Positions 35,185 to 44,365 of a DNA stretch of 64,000 nt are shown here, piece after piece. The stretch is from Streptomyces sp. NRRL F-5122. GTDB taxonomy: Bacteria > Actinomycetota > Actinomycetes > Streptomycetales > Streptomycetaceae. Location: the NCBI RefSeq assembly GCF_001507435.1, contig NZ_LMWH01000248.1, positions 1-64,000 on the forward strand, written 5' to 3'. A program made the position numbers and the translations under genes. The notes beneath the pieces are model-generated. The model was not told the DNA's origin. It saw only the letters and a list, made by a program, of their open reading frames with translations, and searched no databases. The first letter of the stretch is position 1. The number at the start of each line of letters is the position of its first letter.

Positions 35185-35628
35185 GTGAGGATCGAGAAGG
35201 CGATCGAAGCGGATGTCGAGCTCGTGGCGCACTTCCTCGGCGAGGTCGAGGCCTACTACGGCGGGGTCGACACCCGCGTGGATCGGGAGCAGATCCGCCT
35301 GGCGCTCTTCGGTCCACAGCCCGTTGCCACCGTCTTGATCGCCCGCGAAGGCGACACACCTCTCGGATTCGCCTCGTACAGCTTCGTCTGGCCCGCCGCC
35401 GGCGCCGACACGTCGATCTATCTCAAGGAACTGTTCGTACGTGAGGCTCACCGGCGCAACGGTGTCGCGGGTCGGCTTATGGAAGCCGTCCGTGAGGCGG
35501 GCCGTGCAGCCGGCTGTACGCGGATGGAGTGGACCGCGGACGCCGGCAATCCTCCGGCACTCGACTTCTACAAGGCCCAGGGCGTCGAGCCGCGTGCGGA
35601 CAAGCCCTTCTATCGCACCAGCCTCTAG
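35185..35628 (+). CDS. GNAT-family N-acetyltransferase
   Basis: About 147 residues forming one GNAT domain. IYLKELFVREAHRRNGVAG gives strand 4 and the Q/RxxGxG/A acetyl-CoA pyrophosphate loop (RRNGVAG), and NPPALDFYKAQG is the C-terminal motif B with the Tyr typical of the catalytic base. The GTG at 35185 has AGAAGG at good distance; GTG 35176 is the alternative. The preceding gap contains no promoter I can define. Substrate unknown. Confidence 0.88.
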   Translation: MRIEKAIEADVELVAHFLGEVEAYYGGVDTRVDREQIRLALFGPQPVATVLIAREGDTPLGFASYSFVWPAAGADTSIYLKELFVREAHRRNGVAGRLMEAVREAGRAAGCTRMEWTADAGNPPALDFYKAQGVEPRADKPFYRTSL

Positions 35629-35782
35629 CCCGTCGGACTCGCCATGCCCACTCGCCGCGCGGGTCCGCGGCGAGGCTCTGTTCCGGGCGGGCCATCCCCA
35701 TGTCGGTCCGGCCGGGGCGGGCGACAAGGGTCGTGTGTGCCGCTGCGGGTGCGGTGTTCGCCTCGGGTGCCTGAGTGCGAGC

Positions 35783-36913
35783 ATGGGATATATGGGTGCG
35801 AAGTCGGATACACCGGAAGCTCGCCGGGCCGTACGGCCGAGTCACGCACTGCTCGTGATCCCGCTCGGTCTGATCATCTTGATCATGATCGCGGACGTGT
35901 TCACGGGCAGGAGTTCCCAACTGGGTCCGTTGCTGATCGTCGCTCCCGCGGTCACCGCATCCTTCGCCGGTCCTCGTCTCACAGGGCTCATGGGCGCCCT
36001 GGCCGTGGCAGGCCAAGTCCTCTCGGCGTTCGCAGAGGGCAGCGGGCTCACTGCCGGGCTCGAGATCCAGGTGATCGGCCTCGCGGTGGTCTCCGGGTTC
36101 CTGGTCGCCCTCCGTGCCGTTCGCGACCTGCGCGAGCGGCAACTCGCCCATACGCGCTCCATCGCAGCGGCCGCGCAAGAAGTCCTGATACGCCCCCTTC
36201 CCCGGCGTGCAGGCCCACTGCGTATCGCCACCGACTACATCGCCGCGGAGCTGGACGCACGGGTCGGCGGCGACCTGTTCGCGGCTGTGCGCGCCGACCG
36301 GGTGACCCGGGTCATCATCGGTGATGTCCGGGGCAAGGGGCTGCCCGTCATCAAGGACACATCCCTCCTGCTCGGCGCCTTCCACGGCTCGGCCTATCGC
36401 AATCTCTCGCTTCCCCACATGGCGATACATCTGGGGAACGCCATGTATTGGAACTGGGCCAACGCCGCCGATGACGATCCCGAGGCCGACGAGTCCTTCG
36501 TGACCGTTCTTCTTCTGGACTTCCCCGACAACGTCGGGCGGGTGGAGACGATCAGCTGCGGCCATCCGCCGCCGCTGCTGCTCCATGAGGGGAAGATCAG
36601 CGCCCTGGATGCCCGCAGTCCCGGGCTCCCGCTGGGCATCACCGTCCCGTCGGTGGATCAGTATGTGGTGGACACCTTCAGCTTCGTGGCCGGCGACGTC
36701 CTGCTTCTCTACACCGACGGTGTCGTCGAGGCAGCCAGCCCCAACGGCACCTTTTATCCGCTCCCCAAACGGATGGCGGCCTGGGACGGCACAGGTGGGC
36801 CGGAGCGCCTTGTCCGACACGTTCATGAGGACCTGTTGAGCCACGCTCGCGGACCTCTCGGCGACGATGCCGCCCTCATCGCCATCCAGCGCCTCGCCGA
36901 TCGGACGGAGTGA
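35783..36913 (+). CDS. Membrane PP2C/SpoIIE-type serine phosphatase (2)
   Basis: A 376-residue paralogue of the protein at 31315: four hydrophobic segments in residues 22-115, a coiled linker (RAVRDLRERQLAHTRSIAAA), then a SpoIIE domain with DARVGGDLFAAV, VIIGDVRGKGLPVI, SCGHPPPLLL, LLYTDGVVEAAS and GDDAALIAI, retaining the metal-binding Asp residues. No sensory domain. ATG at 35783; a second ATG at 35792 is possible. Role in anti-sigma partner switching is inferred from family. Confidence 0.9.
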   Translation: MGYMGAKSDTPEARRAVRPSHALLVIPLGLIILIMIADVFTGRSSQLGPLLIVAPAVTASFAGPRLTGLMGALAVAGQVLSAFAEGSGLTAGLEIQVIGLAVVSGFLVALRAVRDLRERQLAHTRSIAAAAQEVLIRPLPRRAGPLRIATDYIAAELDARVGGDLFAAVRADRVTRVIIGDVRGKGLPVIKDTSLLLGAFHGSAYRNLSLPHMAIHLGNAMYWNWANAADDDPEADESFVTVLLLDFPDNVGRVETISCGHPPPLLLHEGKISALDARSPGLPLGITVPSVDQYVVDTFSFVAGDVLLLYTDGVVEAASPNGTFYPLPKRMAAWDGTGGPERLVRHVHEDLLSHARGPLGDDAALIAIQRLADRTE

Positions 36914-37179
36914 TGGCTCCGTCGCCTCCGGTGCGCACCTGCCACTGCGCGATGGAGGGTGCCGCGGACCGCGTAGGTGCGCGGCCGCGCGTGGTGGCCA
37001 CCGGAGACTTGTGAGTGGGACCTGTAGGTCTTCTGGAGTGACGTCTGTCCCTCGACCCGAACTTGAGGGTGCCGGTGGAGGGGGCGGTCGCCTTGTGACG
37101 GCGGTCGGGTTCGCGGTGGATGCCTTGGCCCGGTCACCCCGCGAGTAGGTCACCAAGGTCGGAGCGGTAGTAAGGAGGC

Positions 37180-38217
37180 ATGGACAACGTCATAGACCTG
37201 CGTAGCGACACCGTCACCCGCCCCACCGACGCCATGCGTACCGCCATGGCACAGGCCGAGGTGGGCGACGACGTGTTCGGTGACGATCCCGCCGTGAACG
37301 CGTTCCAGGAGCGCCTGGCGCAGCTGCTCGGCTTTCCCGCCGCGCTGTTCGTCTCGTCCGGAACCCAGAGCAACCTGTGCGCCTTGCTGAGCCACTGCGG
37401 GCGGGGCGAGGAGTACATCGCCGGGGCGGAGGCCCATCTGTACAGCCACGAGGGCGGCGGGGCGGCCGCGCTCGGCGGGATCCAGCCGCAGCCGTTGCCG
37501 CACCAGGACGGGACCCTCGATCTGGCAGACATCGAGGCGGCGATCAAGCCGGACGACCCGCACTTCGCGCGGAGCAGGCTCCTGTGTCTGGAGAACACGT
37601 TCAGCGGCACGGTGATCGCCCCCGAGTATGTTCAGGCGGCCACGGCACTGGCCCGTAAGCATCACTTGGCGACGCACCTGGACGGGGCCCGGATGTTCAA
37701 TGCGGCGGTGGCCGGGGGCGGCGATCCCTACGAAGGGGCGCGGAAGATCGTGGAGCCGTTCGACAGCGTGTCGGTGTGCTTCAGCAAGGGCCTGGGGGCG
37801 CCGGTCGGGTCGGTGCTGCTCGGTTCGACGGAGTTCATCGGGCAGGCGAGGCGGTGGCGCAAGGCCCTGGGCGGCGGTATGCGGCAGGCGGGCGTCCTGG
37901 CAGCGGCTGCTTCCTACGCATTGGACCATCACGTCGAGCGGCTGGCCGACGACCACGCGAATGCGGCACTCTTCGCCGAGATCCTCGACGGCGTACCGGG
38001 GCTCGAGGTCGGTCCGGCGCGCACCAACATGGTGTTCGCGCGGCCGGTGCCGGGCGTCACGCCGCCGGATCTGCTGGAGCGGCTCGCGGCGCAGGGTGTG
38101 CTGTGCACAGGGGGTCGGCCGCAGTTCCGGTTCGTCTTCCATCTCGACGTCTCGAGGGCGGACGCGGAGCGCGCGGCACATCTGGTGCGGGAGACCGTGG
38201 CCGCAAGCGCCGCCTGA
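37180..38217 (+). CDS. ltaE: Low-specificity L-threonine aldolase
   Basis: A 345-residue PLP-dependent fold-type I enzyme. The N-terminal signature IDLRSDTVTRPTDAMR, EVGDDVFGDDP, SSGTQSNL, the Asp that holds the PLP ring in THLDGARMFNA, and CFSKGLGAPVGS with the Schiff-base Lys are all present. It cleaves L-threonine and related beta-hydroxy amino acids to glycine and an aldehyde. Single gene; a hairpin at 38374 separates it from the convergent chitinase. Confidence 0.93.
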   Translation: MDNVIDLRSDTVTRPTDAMRTAMAQAEVGDDVFGDDPAVNAFQERLAQLLGFPAALFVSSGTQSNLCALLSHCGRGEEYIAGAEAHLYSHEGGGAAALGGIQPQPLPHQDGTLDLADIEAAIKPDDPHFARSRLLCLENTFSGTVIAPEYVQAATALARKHHLATHLDGARMFNAAVAGGGDPYEGARKIVEPFDSVSVCFSKGLGAPVGSVLLGSTEFIGQARRWRKALGGGMRQAGVLAAAASYALDHHVERLADDHANAALFAEILDGVPGLEVGPARTNMVFARPVPGVTPPDLLERLAAQGVLCTGGRPQFRFVFHLDVSRADAERAAHLVRETVAASAA

Positions 38218-38373
38218 TGGCGGTCGGGGCCCGTACGGCGTACCGGGCTCAGCCACCGGCACCTCCCACGCGCCCGTCCGGCCGACCGGGCAGACGGGCT
38301 CGGCAGGTCCCGTAGTCGGCCGGTAGGCCCCGCGCCGACCACCACGGTGAGGCGGTGACACGGTGGCGCCGGT

Positions 38374-38407
38374 CCCTTGCGGGGATCTTTCGGGTTCCCC
38401 GCAAGGG
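38374..38407. terminator. Bidirectional hairpin terminator
   Basis: CCCTTGCGGGGA (38374-38385) pairs perfectly with TCCCCGCAAGGG (38396-38407) around a 10-nt loop, between the convergent threonine aldolase and chitinase genes. Confidence 0.75.
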
Positions 38408-38427
38408 CGACCGGCTGCCTCAGAGAC

Positions 38428-39636
38428 TCAGCAGGCGCCCTCGTCCTGCCAGGGGCCCCATTCGGTGGCGGCGGGCTGCTCGTTCTGGGTCCACCACTTG
38501 GCCTTCCAGTTGTGGTTGCTGTACGAGACCTCGTTCCCCGCCGTGTAGACCGCGGTGGAGCTCCAGGCGGGCTTGCATGTCGTGTTCGGGGGAGTCGGCG
38601 TGCCGGTGGGGGTGCCGGTTGGCGGGGTGACTCCGGCGAACTTCACCGAGTACTTGGCGAAGTCCCAGGTGTTCTGCGCGACGCTGGAGCAGGTGCCCGA
38701 GGTGCGACCGCCGTTGTCGGGCGGGTTGCACTGGCGGTCACGGTTGAGCGACCAGAAGGTGAAGCGGTCCATGTTGTGGCTGGTGGCGTAGTCCAGCACG
38801 CTCTGGAAGTCCGCCTGCGTGAAGATCTCCCCGGTGTCGCTGCGACCGTTCATGCCCGAGAAGCCCTCATGGGCGTAGGCGGTGGCCTGGTCCCAGCCGA
38901 ACGTGGACTGCAGGATCTGGTTGAAGTTGGTCAGTGCGCCGGTCTGGGAGGCGGCGCCGTTGAAACCGCCGTCGAAGGGCATGATCGAGAAGTTGTTCGG
39001 GGTGAATCCCTGCGACTTCGCTTCCAGGAGCATCTGCTTGCCGAACCAGCCGGTGCCGTCGGCCGTGCCGGCCGTGGTGACGGAGACGTAGAGGCCGGGA
39101 TTGTTCTGCTGGAGGATCTTGGCCGCGCCGATCTCGTTCTTGATGGCCGCCGCGTTCTCGTACTCCGGCTCTTCCAGATCGAAGTCGATGGCGTGCAGGC
39201 CGTACTTGGTGATGACCTGCTGGTACGCCGCCGCTGTGGCCGCTGCGTCCGAGCACGCCTGGCCGAGCTTTGTGCCGCCGTATCCGCCGATGGAGACGGA
39301 GACGTCACCGCCCTTGGCGCGGATGTTGCTGATGACGGACTGGACGGCGGTGTCCGAGGAGACCGCCGCGGTGCCGCCCCAGGTGGGGGAGCAGCCGCCG
39401 CCGTCGGGGGCGAGGATGAAGGCCAGCTGGAAGGCCTTGAGTCCGGTTGCGTCCATGATGGCGCCCGCGTCCGGCGGGTCGTTGTCCAGCGGCATCAGAT
39501 AGGGGGCCGCGGCGTACCAGCGGTTGCTCAGGGCGCTTGTCGCGCCCGAGGCGTTGCCCGCGACCAGCGCGGTCGTACCTGCCGCGGCCAGTCCGACCGC
39601 GGCGACCGCGCCCAGACATGCACGAAGACGTCTCAC
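38428..39636 (-). CDS. Secreted GH18 chitinase with C-terminal chitin-binding module
   Basis: A 402-residue exported enzyme. Signal peptide with cleavage near NASGA (about 32), GH18 barrel with the catalytic DxDxE motif in HAIDFDLEEPE, a Pro/Thr/Gly linker (GVTPPTGTPTGTPTPP), and a C-terminal CBM5/12 module (CKPAWSSTAVYTAGNEVSYS to WGPWQDEGAC) with the aromatic residues that bind chitin. The catalytic domain resembles ChiC/ChiD-like small Streptomyces chitinases. Two dre boxes lie upstream, so it belongs to the DasR/GlcNAc regulon. Confidence 0.93.
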   Translation of the reverse strand: MRRLRACLGAVAAVGLAAAGTTALVAGNASGATSALSNRWYAAAPYLMPLDNDPPDAGAIMDATGLKAFQLAFILAPDGGGCSPTWGGTAAVSSDTAVQSVISNIRAKGGDVSVSIGGYGGTKLGQACSDAAATAAAYQQVITKYGLHAIDFDLEEPEYENAAAIKNEIGAAKILQQNNPGLYVSVTTAGTADGTGWFGKQMLLEAKSQGFTPNNFSIMPFDGGFNGAASQTGALTNFNQILQSTFGWDQATAYAHEGFSGMNGRSDTGEIFTQADFQSVLDYATSHNMDRFTFWSLNRDRQCNPPDNGGRTSGTCSSVAQNTWDFAKYSVKFAGVTPPTGTPTGTPTPPNTTCKPAWSSTAVYTAGNEVSYSNHNWKAKWWTQNEQPAATEWGPWQDEGAC

Positions 39637-39706
39637 TGCGTGCCTCCGGTGGGGGTGGTGGGGGAGTCGTCCCAGCCTGGTGAGTTGTTGTAGTCACGTC
39701 AATGAA

Positions 39707-39742
39707 TTGGCCTAGACCAAGTGACAGTTTGGACTAGACCAT
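39707..39742 (-). promoter_or_regulatory. Two DasR-type dre boxes upstream of the chitinase
   Basis: TTGGCCTAGACCAA (39707-39720) and TTGGACTAGACCAT (39729-39742) both match the DasR-responsive element TGGTCTAGACCA with one or two changes. Their centres are 22 bp apart, two helix turns, on one face of DNA. DasR represses chitin genes until glucosamine-6-phosphate accumulates; such double sites are the classical chitinase direct repeats. Confidence 0.85.
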
Positions 39743-39826
39743 GCAAAGGCTTTACTTTGGTCCGGTGTGGTGCGTGTCGGGACGGTGCCGAGCGGCGTCA
39801 CGTGGCGCGGCTGATGCGACCGAGCT

Positions 39827-40555
39827 TCAGAGCGGGATAACCAGCCCTTCCGCTGCGGCCAGGATCTCCCCGTCGTAGGCGGCGGCCGCCTCCGTGACGG
39901 ACCGCCCTCGATCCGTGTCGGGCCAGAAGTGCGTGAGCAGCAGACGCCGCACTTCCGCGCGAGCGGCCCATCGGCCCGCTTCGGCCGCACTGAGCAGATG
40001 AGGGTCGGTGGCGGCGCCCTGCAATGTGGCGCCGGCAATGAACAGGTCCGCCTCGGCGGCCAGTTCGCCGAGCGCGTGGTCGCCACCGGCGTCGCCGCTG
40101 TAGGCCACGGTCAGTCCGGGCGCCGTCAACCGCACGCCGGCGTGCGGCACATGGTGCGGAAGCGGGCTCCCTTCCAGCCGGAAGGTGCCGATCTCGTGGC
40201 TGCCGGGCAGAGGATGGGGTTCGAAGACCTCGCGCAGATCCTCGGTCGGCTCCATCGCCTGCACCCGCTCGAGCACCCCTGGCGGGCAGTACAGCGGCAG
40301 GCGGGTGTCGAGCTCTCCGCCGAAGAGCAGCGCGCGACAGAGTGCGCTCAGATCCGCGCAATGATCAGGGTGTTCATGGGTGATGGCCACGGCGTCGAGC
40401 GCTTTCGTCGGGCATACTTCCAGCAGTCGAGGCAGGGTTGCGTAGCCGAGGTCCAGGACCAGGCGAAAACCGTCGACCTCCAGGAGGAAGCCGCTCGCCG
40501 CCCGGCCGGCTTCCGGCCAGGCGCCACATGTCCCCAGCACGGTCAACTCCCGCAC
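39827..40555 (-). CDS. MBL-fold metallo-hydrolase (RNase Z/ElaC-like group)
   Basis: A 242-residue beta-lactamase-fold protein with THEHPDHCADL (the HxHxDH metal motif), LPHHVPHAGVRL, YSGDAGGDHAL with the bridging Asp, and the last His in LLLTHFWPD. The flexible arm of true tRNA 3'-processing RNase Z is not present. The GTG at 40555 is preceded by GGGAG; the longer ATG frame is not protein-like. Single gene. Substrate not predictable. Confidence 0.85.
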   Translation of the reverse strand: MRELTVLGTCGAWPEAGRAASGFLLEVDGFRLVLDLGYATLPRLLEVCPTKALDAVAITHEHPDHCADLSALCRALLFGGELDTRLPLYCPPGVLERVQAMEPTEDLREVFEPHPLPGSHEIGTFRLEGSPLPHHVPHAGVRLTAPGLTVAYSGDAGGDHALGELAAEADLFIAGATLQGAATDPHLLSAAEAGRWAARAEVRRLLLTHFWPDTDRGRSVTEAAAAYDGEILAAAEGLVIPL

Positions 40556-40807
40556 CGCCGCATGCTCCCACGCTGCCGACTGGCAAGGCCATGGACGGGA
40601 GCCGGGCGTTGCGTCGAAGGCCGCTGGACTGACCATCGGGTCCCAGGGCGGCAATGCCCGCCCTGGTGTCGTCCGGTGCTGGAGGCGGTGTCAGCCCGTC
40701 CGGTGATCGCTCTCGTGAAGTCCGACGTTGCAGGTCCGCGGCACTGTCAGATGCGCGAGCACATTGTGGACATTGTGCCCAGCGTCACAGGCGGGAACGG
40801 CAAATTC

Positions 40808-40842
40808 GTTGAACGTTCACCTATAGTGGTAGAAAGTTCAAC
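40808..40842. promoter_or_regulatory. Inverted repeat flanking a -10 box
   Basis: GTTGAACGTTC (40808-40818) and GAAAGTTCAAC (40832-40842) are inverse complements at 10 of 11 positions. A -10-like TATAGT lies between them at 40822-40827, 58 bp before the nitroreductase start. A repressor here, for instance of MarR/HxlR type, would cover the promoter. No such regulator gene is adjacent. The remaining part of 40556-40884 is unremarkable. Confidence 0.6.
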
Positions 40843-40884
40843 AACACTCAGTGATGGGTGTCCCCGATTCAACCGAGGTACCTG

Positions 40885-41478
40885 ATGACTCTCCAGCTCG
40901 ACCCGGCCGCCCAGAACCTTCTCTTCCGGGATGCGCACACCGCGAACACCTTCACCGACGAGCCGGTGACCGAAGAGCAGGTGCGGGCCGTCTACGACCT
41001 GGTGAAGTACGCCCCGACCGCCTACAACCAGCAGCCGCTGCGCGTTGTGCTCGTGCGCACTCCCGAGTCCCGCGAGCGACTGGTGGGCCATATGACCGCG
41101 AACAACGCGCCGAAGACCGCCGCCGCACCCCTCGTGGCGATCCTGGCCGCGGACAACGAGTTCCATGAGGAGCTGCCTGACCAGTTCCCGGTGTTCCCCG
41201 AGGCGAAGGACCTGGTCTTCGGCGAGCGGCCGGTGCGTGAGCAGTCGGCGACCCTGAACGCCGCGCTGCAGATCGGCTACTTCATCCTCGGCGTTCGGGC
41301 CGCCGGACTGGCCGCCGGCCCGATGACCGGCTTCGATGCCGCGGGCATCGAGAAGGACTTCTTCCCGGATGGCGACCACTCGGTGCTGGTCGTGGTCAAC
41401 ATCGGCAAGCCCGGCGAGAACGCCTCGTACCCCCGCGGCCCGCGTCTGGACTACGACGAGGTCTTCGCCGCCGTCTGA
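40885..41478 (+). CDS. Nitroreductase family protein (RutE/HadB-like)
   Basis: A 197-residue FMN-dependent nitroreductase-fold protein. FKYAPTAYNQQPLRV-type segment (here LVKYAPTAYNQQPLRVV), DLVFGERP and AGLAAGPMTGFD match malonic-semialdehyde-reductase/RutE-like members. The ATG at 40885 follows CGAGG. It would reduce small carbonyl or nitro compounds with NAD(P)H. Single gene with its own operator-bearing promoter and a strong terminator at 41544. Confidence 0.9.
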   Translation: MTLQLDPAAQNLLFRDAHTANTFTDEPVTEEQVRAVYDLVKYAPTAYNQQPLRVVLVRTPESRERLVGHMTANNAPKTAAAPLVAILAADNEFHEELPDQFPVFPEAKDLVFGERPVREQSATLNAALQIGYFILGVRAAGLAAGPMTGFDAAGIEKDFFPDGDHSVLVVVNIGKPGENASYPRGPRLDYDEVFAAV

Positions 41479-41543
41479 GCCGCAGTCTGCCCCCGTCGCT
41501 GCCGCCGGGTCCTGCCGACGGCAGCGGCGCACGTCCGTCCACG

Positions 41544-41582
41544 AGGTCGGCGGCCCCGCTCTCCGGGCGGGGCCGCCGACCT
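41544..41582. terminator. 16-bp hairpin terminator
   Basis: AGGTCGGCGGCCCCGC (41544-41559) and GCGGGGCCGCCGACCT (41567-41582) pair perfectly around a 7-nt loop. The position between convergent nitroreductase and GH43 genes suits a bidirectional terminator. Confidence 0.8.
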
Positions 41583-41945
41583 GTCGACTTCTGTGATGCA
41601 ATCACCCGAGCCTGCGTAGGTGATCGTTGACAGGCCGGTCCCGGACAGCGGGACGCGCCCAGGCCACTCCACCGCGGAACGCAGCGATCTGGTTCTCCGT
41701 CGTACCCGGGCGGGCGACCGGAGCGGGCGCCCTAAGGGTGCGGCCGACGGGAAACCGCGGTTCGCCGGTGCCGCTTGCACACTTCCGTGTCACCAAGAGG
41801 GTCCCGGCCTGCTCCAGCCGCAGTTGTCCGCCGACGATGCTGCGAGCGCCGTCGCCAACGCCGCCGGAGCCCTGGTGTCCCGCCCAGGCATGGCCCGTGT
41901 CAGGTTGATCGGGCGCGGGCTGCATCCGCTACGACGCACGACCGG
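41583..41945. other. Gene-free stretch
   Basis: 363 bp with open frames but no recognisable domain, start signal or repeat. I see nothing in it that I can support as a gene. Confidence 0.4.
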
Positions 41946-43376
41946 TCACTTGGTGTACACCTCCGCCCGGTCCACGCTCACGAACGCCGCCTGTGACTGG
42001 GAGTTGTGCTCGCCGGTGACCCGGACACGCAGGGTGTGCCGACCGTACGGCAGCTGTGGGCTGACGTACTGCAACGTCTCCCCGGTGCGCATCGAGCCGT
42101 AGAAGTCGACGCGTTGCTCGGAACCTCCGTCGATGCTCAGGGCCCCGATGCCGTTGCCGGTGTCGCGCACGGACAGCAGTGCGATACGGGTTCCGGTGAA
42201 GGTCCAGGTGGCCGTGTTGCCGCTTCGGTCGCTCCAGTGGTCGTCGCCCCAGAAGCACTGAGTGGCGCATCCGGTGCCGGAGTTCCAGGTGCCGGTGTAC
42301 GCGAGTGTGCCGTCGCTGCTCGACCGGCCGTCGTCATTGATCCAGTAGGTACCGGAGCCCGGGTCGCCCGCCGGCAGGTCCTGGGTGGCGCCCACGGCGA
42401 GCGGGCGGCCGAGGTCGGGGCTGCCGTCCGCCTTCCACGTGATCTTCTGGGCGCGGGTGGTGCGGTCGGTGTAGGTGTAGGCCGAGGTCGTCTTGGCGTG
42501 ATAGACGATCCAGTCCTCCGTTCCGTCGGGGGAGCGGAAGAAGGCATGGTGGCCGGGACCGTAGACACCGTGGTCGTCCGCGCGGGAGAACACCGGGCCG
42601 GAGGTCTGTACCCAGTTGGCGGGCACGAGCGGGTCGGCGCCTTCATGCAGGGACATCATCCAGACCTGGTAGTCCGGCTTGCCCGTGTCGCATGTCGAAT
42701 ACGTCATCCACGTACGGCCGTTGCGGTTGAGGAACTCCGGCCCCTCGCGCACCTCGGCACAACCGCCGGCGGCGTCGATCGCGACGGCGTCGCCGGAGAC
42801 CGTGTAGGGGTTGGACATCGGGGCGATGTTGATGCCGTTGTGCTGGTACGCGTTGATACCGGCATAGGCGAGGTAGAGGCGCCCGTCGTGCTGGAGGATT
42901 CCGGGGTCGATGGCGAAGTCGGATGCGTGGTTGGGTGGAGAGAGCTTCGCCTTGAAGTGGTAGGGACCGGCCGGGTCGTCACGCTCCGACTCCAGGACGT
43001 ACAGGCGGTGGTGGTCGTCGATGCCGTCGTCCGCCGTGTAGTAGAGGTACCAGCGGTCGCCGAAGCGGTAGAACTCCGGTGCCCAGATGTCGCGGTTGCG
43101 CGAGGCGTCGGTGTCCGTCCACACGGTGACGGGGGCGGCGGTCAGCAGCGTGCCAAGCGAGGACGAGCGCCACATGCGGATGCTGTCGCCCTGGGTGGTC
43201 GTCAGGTAGTAGGACCCGTTCCAGTACGTCATGAAGGGGTCCGGACCGGTGTTGAGCGGATTGCGGAAGGTGCCCGTCGCGGCGGCGGACGCGGTGACGG
43301 TCTGCGGGACGGTGACGAGTCCTAACAGGAGGACGAGGAGGAGGGTGAGGCGGGGAAAGCGCCGTGCTGCGCGCAT
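41946..43376 (-). CDS. Secreted GH43-family glycoside hydrolase
   Basis: A 476-residue exported enzyme: Sec signal peptide (about 1-32), then a five-bladed GH43 propeller with the base Asp in NPLNTGPDPFMTYW, the pKa-modulating Asp in FAIDPGILQHDG and the acid Glu in AEVREGPEFL. A C-terminal beta-sandwich of about 130 residues (from INDDGRSSSDG) resembles a carbohydrate-binding or sugar-sensing module. RBS AAGGAG. Last gene of the binding-protein/permease operon, so it releases the imported sugar; arabinose-containing oligosaccharides are the usual GH43 substrates. Confidence 0.9.
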   Translation of the reverse strand: MRAARRFPRLTLLLVLLLGLVTVPQTVTASAAATGTFRNPLNTGPDPFMTYWNGSYYLTTTQGDSIRMWRSSSLGTLLTAAPVTVWTDTDASRNRDIWAPEFYRFGDRWYLYYTADDGIDDHHRLYVLESERDDPAGPYHFKAKLSPPNHASDFAIDPGILQHDGRLYLAYAGINAYQHNGINIAPMSNPYTVSGDAVAIDAAGGCAEVREGPEFLNRNGRTWMTYSTCDTGKPDYQVWMMSLHEGADPLVPANWVQTSGPVFSRADDHGVYGPGHHAFFRSPDGTEDWIVYHAKTTSAYTYTDRTTRAQKITWKADGSPDLGRPLAVGATQDLPAGDPGSGTYWINDDGRSSSDGTLAYTGTWNSGTGCATQCFWGDDHWSDRSGNTATWTFTGTRIALLSVRDTGNGIGALSIDGGSEQRVDFYGSMRTGETLQYVSPQLPYGRHTLRVRVTGEHNSQSQAAFVSVDRAEVYTK

Positions 43377-43422
43377 GGCGGCTCCTTCGCTGCAGGGGGT
43401 GGGTGGTGAGACGGCAGGGTGC

Positions 43423-44364
43423 CTATTGGCCGCCGAGGCCCGTCGTCGCGACGGACTTCACGATGTGCCGCTGGAAGAACATGAAGACCACGACGAGGGG
43501 AACGGCGGCCAGGACGGCGGAGGCCATCGTCTGGGCGTACTGGATGCCGTAGGCGTCCTTCACGGAGGTGATGCCGACCGGCAGGGTCATCAGCGCGGGG
43601 TCGGAGGTCGATACGAACGGCCACAGGAAGTTGTTCCACGCCCCGATGAACACGAAGATCGAAACGGCCGCCAGCATCGGGCGGGACAGCGGCAGAAGGA
43701 CCGACCAGAAGATGCGCCAGTGGCCGGCACCGTCGATGCGGGCCGCCTCCTGAAGCTCGTGGGGCAGTGAGTCGAAGTGCTTCTTCAGGATGAACACCAT
43801 CACCGGCGCGACCGTCTGCGGAAGGATCACCGCGGCGTATGTGTCCACCAGGTGCAGGGTGAGCATCTGCCGGAACCACGGCACGATCATCAACTGGGGC
43901 GGCACCAGAACGGCGGCGACGGTCAGTGCGAACAGCGCGCGGCGGCCGGTGAACCGGGTGCGGGAGAAGGCGTAGCCGGCCATCGCCGAGACCAGCACGG
44001 TGATCACCGTGACGGCGGCGGAGACGAGCAGGCTGTTGAGCATCCACAGGGGCAGGTCTCCGCGCTGCCACACGGAGCTGAAGCCGTGGAAGGTGAACCC
44101 GTGCCGGGGCCAGAACCAGTGGGCCGGATCGCTGGCGTCCGTCTCGGACTTGAAGGCGGTCAGCAGGGCCCATGCCATGGGCAGCAGCCATATCACTGTC
44201 ATGACGACGAGCGCGGCGAGCGCGAGCACGCGGGCGAGGGCGCTGTCCCCGAGGGTGAGATTCGTGCGGCTGCGGCGGCCCGGCTGCCGCGGCCTCAATT
44301 CCCGCACAACTACTTCGCTTTGCCGGGAGGGCGCGGTGCGGAGGGGCAGATCGGTGGAGGTCAT
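43423..44364 (-). CDS. ABC sugar transporter permease (MalG type)
   Basis: A 313-residue inner-membrane permease with six predicted segments and the EAA loop EAARIDGAGHWRIFWSVLLP (about 208-227), which contacts the ATPase. The start ATG is one base after the preceding stop codon, showing translational coupling with the MalF-type partner. No ATPase is encoded nearby; such Streptomyces importers usually borrow the shared MsiK. Confidence 0.92.
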   Translation of the reverse strand: MTSTDLPLRTAPSRQSEVVVRELRPRQPGRRSRTNLTLGDSALARVLALAALVVMTVIWLLPMAWALLTAFKSETDASDPAHWFWPRHGFTFHGFSSVWQRGDLPLWMLNSLLVSAAVTVITVLVSAMAGYAFSRTRFTGRRALFALTVAAVLVPPQLMIVPWFRQMLTLHLVDTYAAVILPQTVAPVMVFILKKHFDSLPHELQEAARIDGAGHWRIFWSVLLPLSRPMLAAVSIFVFIGAWNNFLWPFVSTSDPALMTLPVGITSVKDAYGIQYAQTMASAVLAAVPLVVVFMFFQRHIVKSVATTGLGGQ

Positions 44365-44365
44365 G

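Noticed and set aside
41620..42102. A 160-codon plus-strand frame between nitroreductase and GH43 genes
   Set aside because: It runs into the GH43 gene antisense, has no ribosome-binding site and no recognisable domain.
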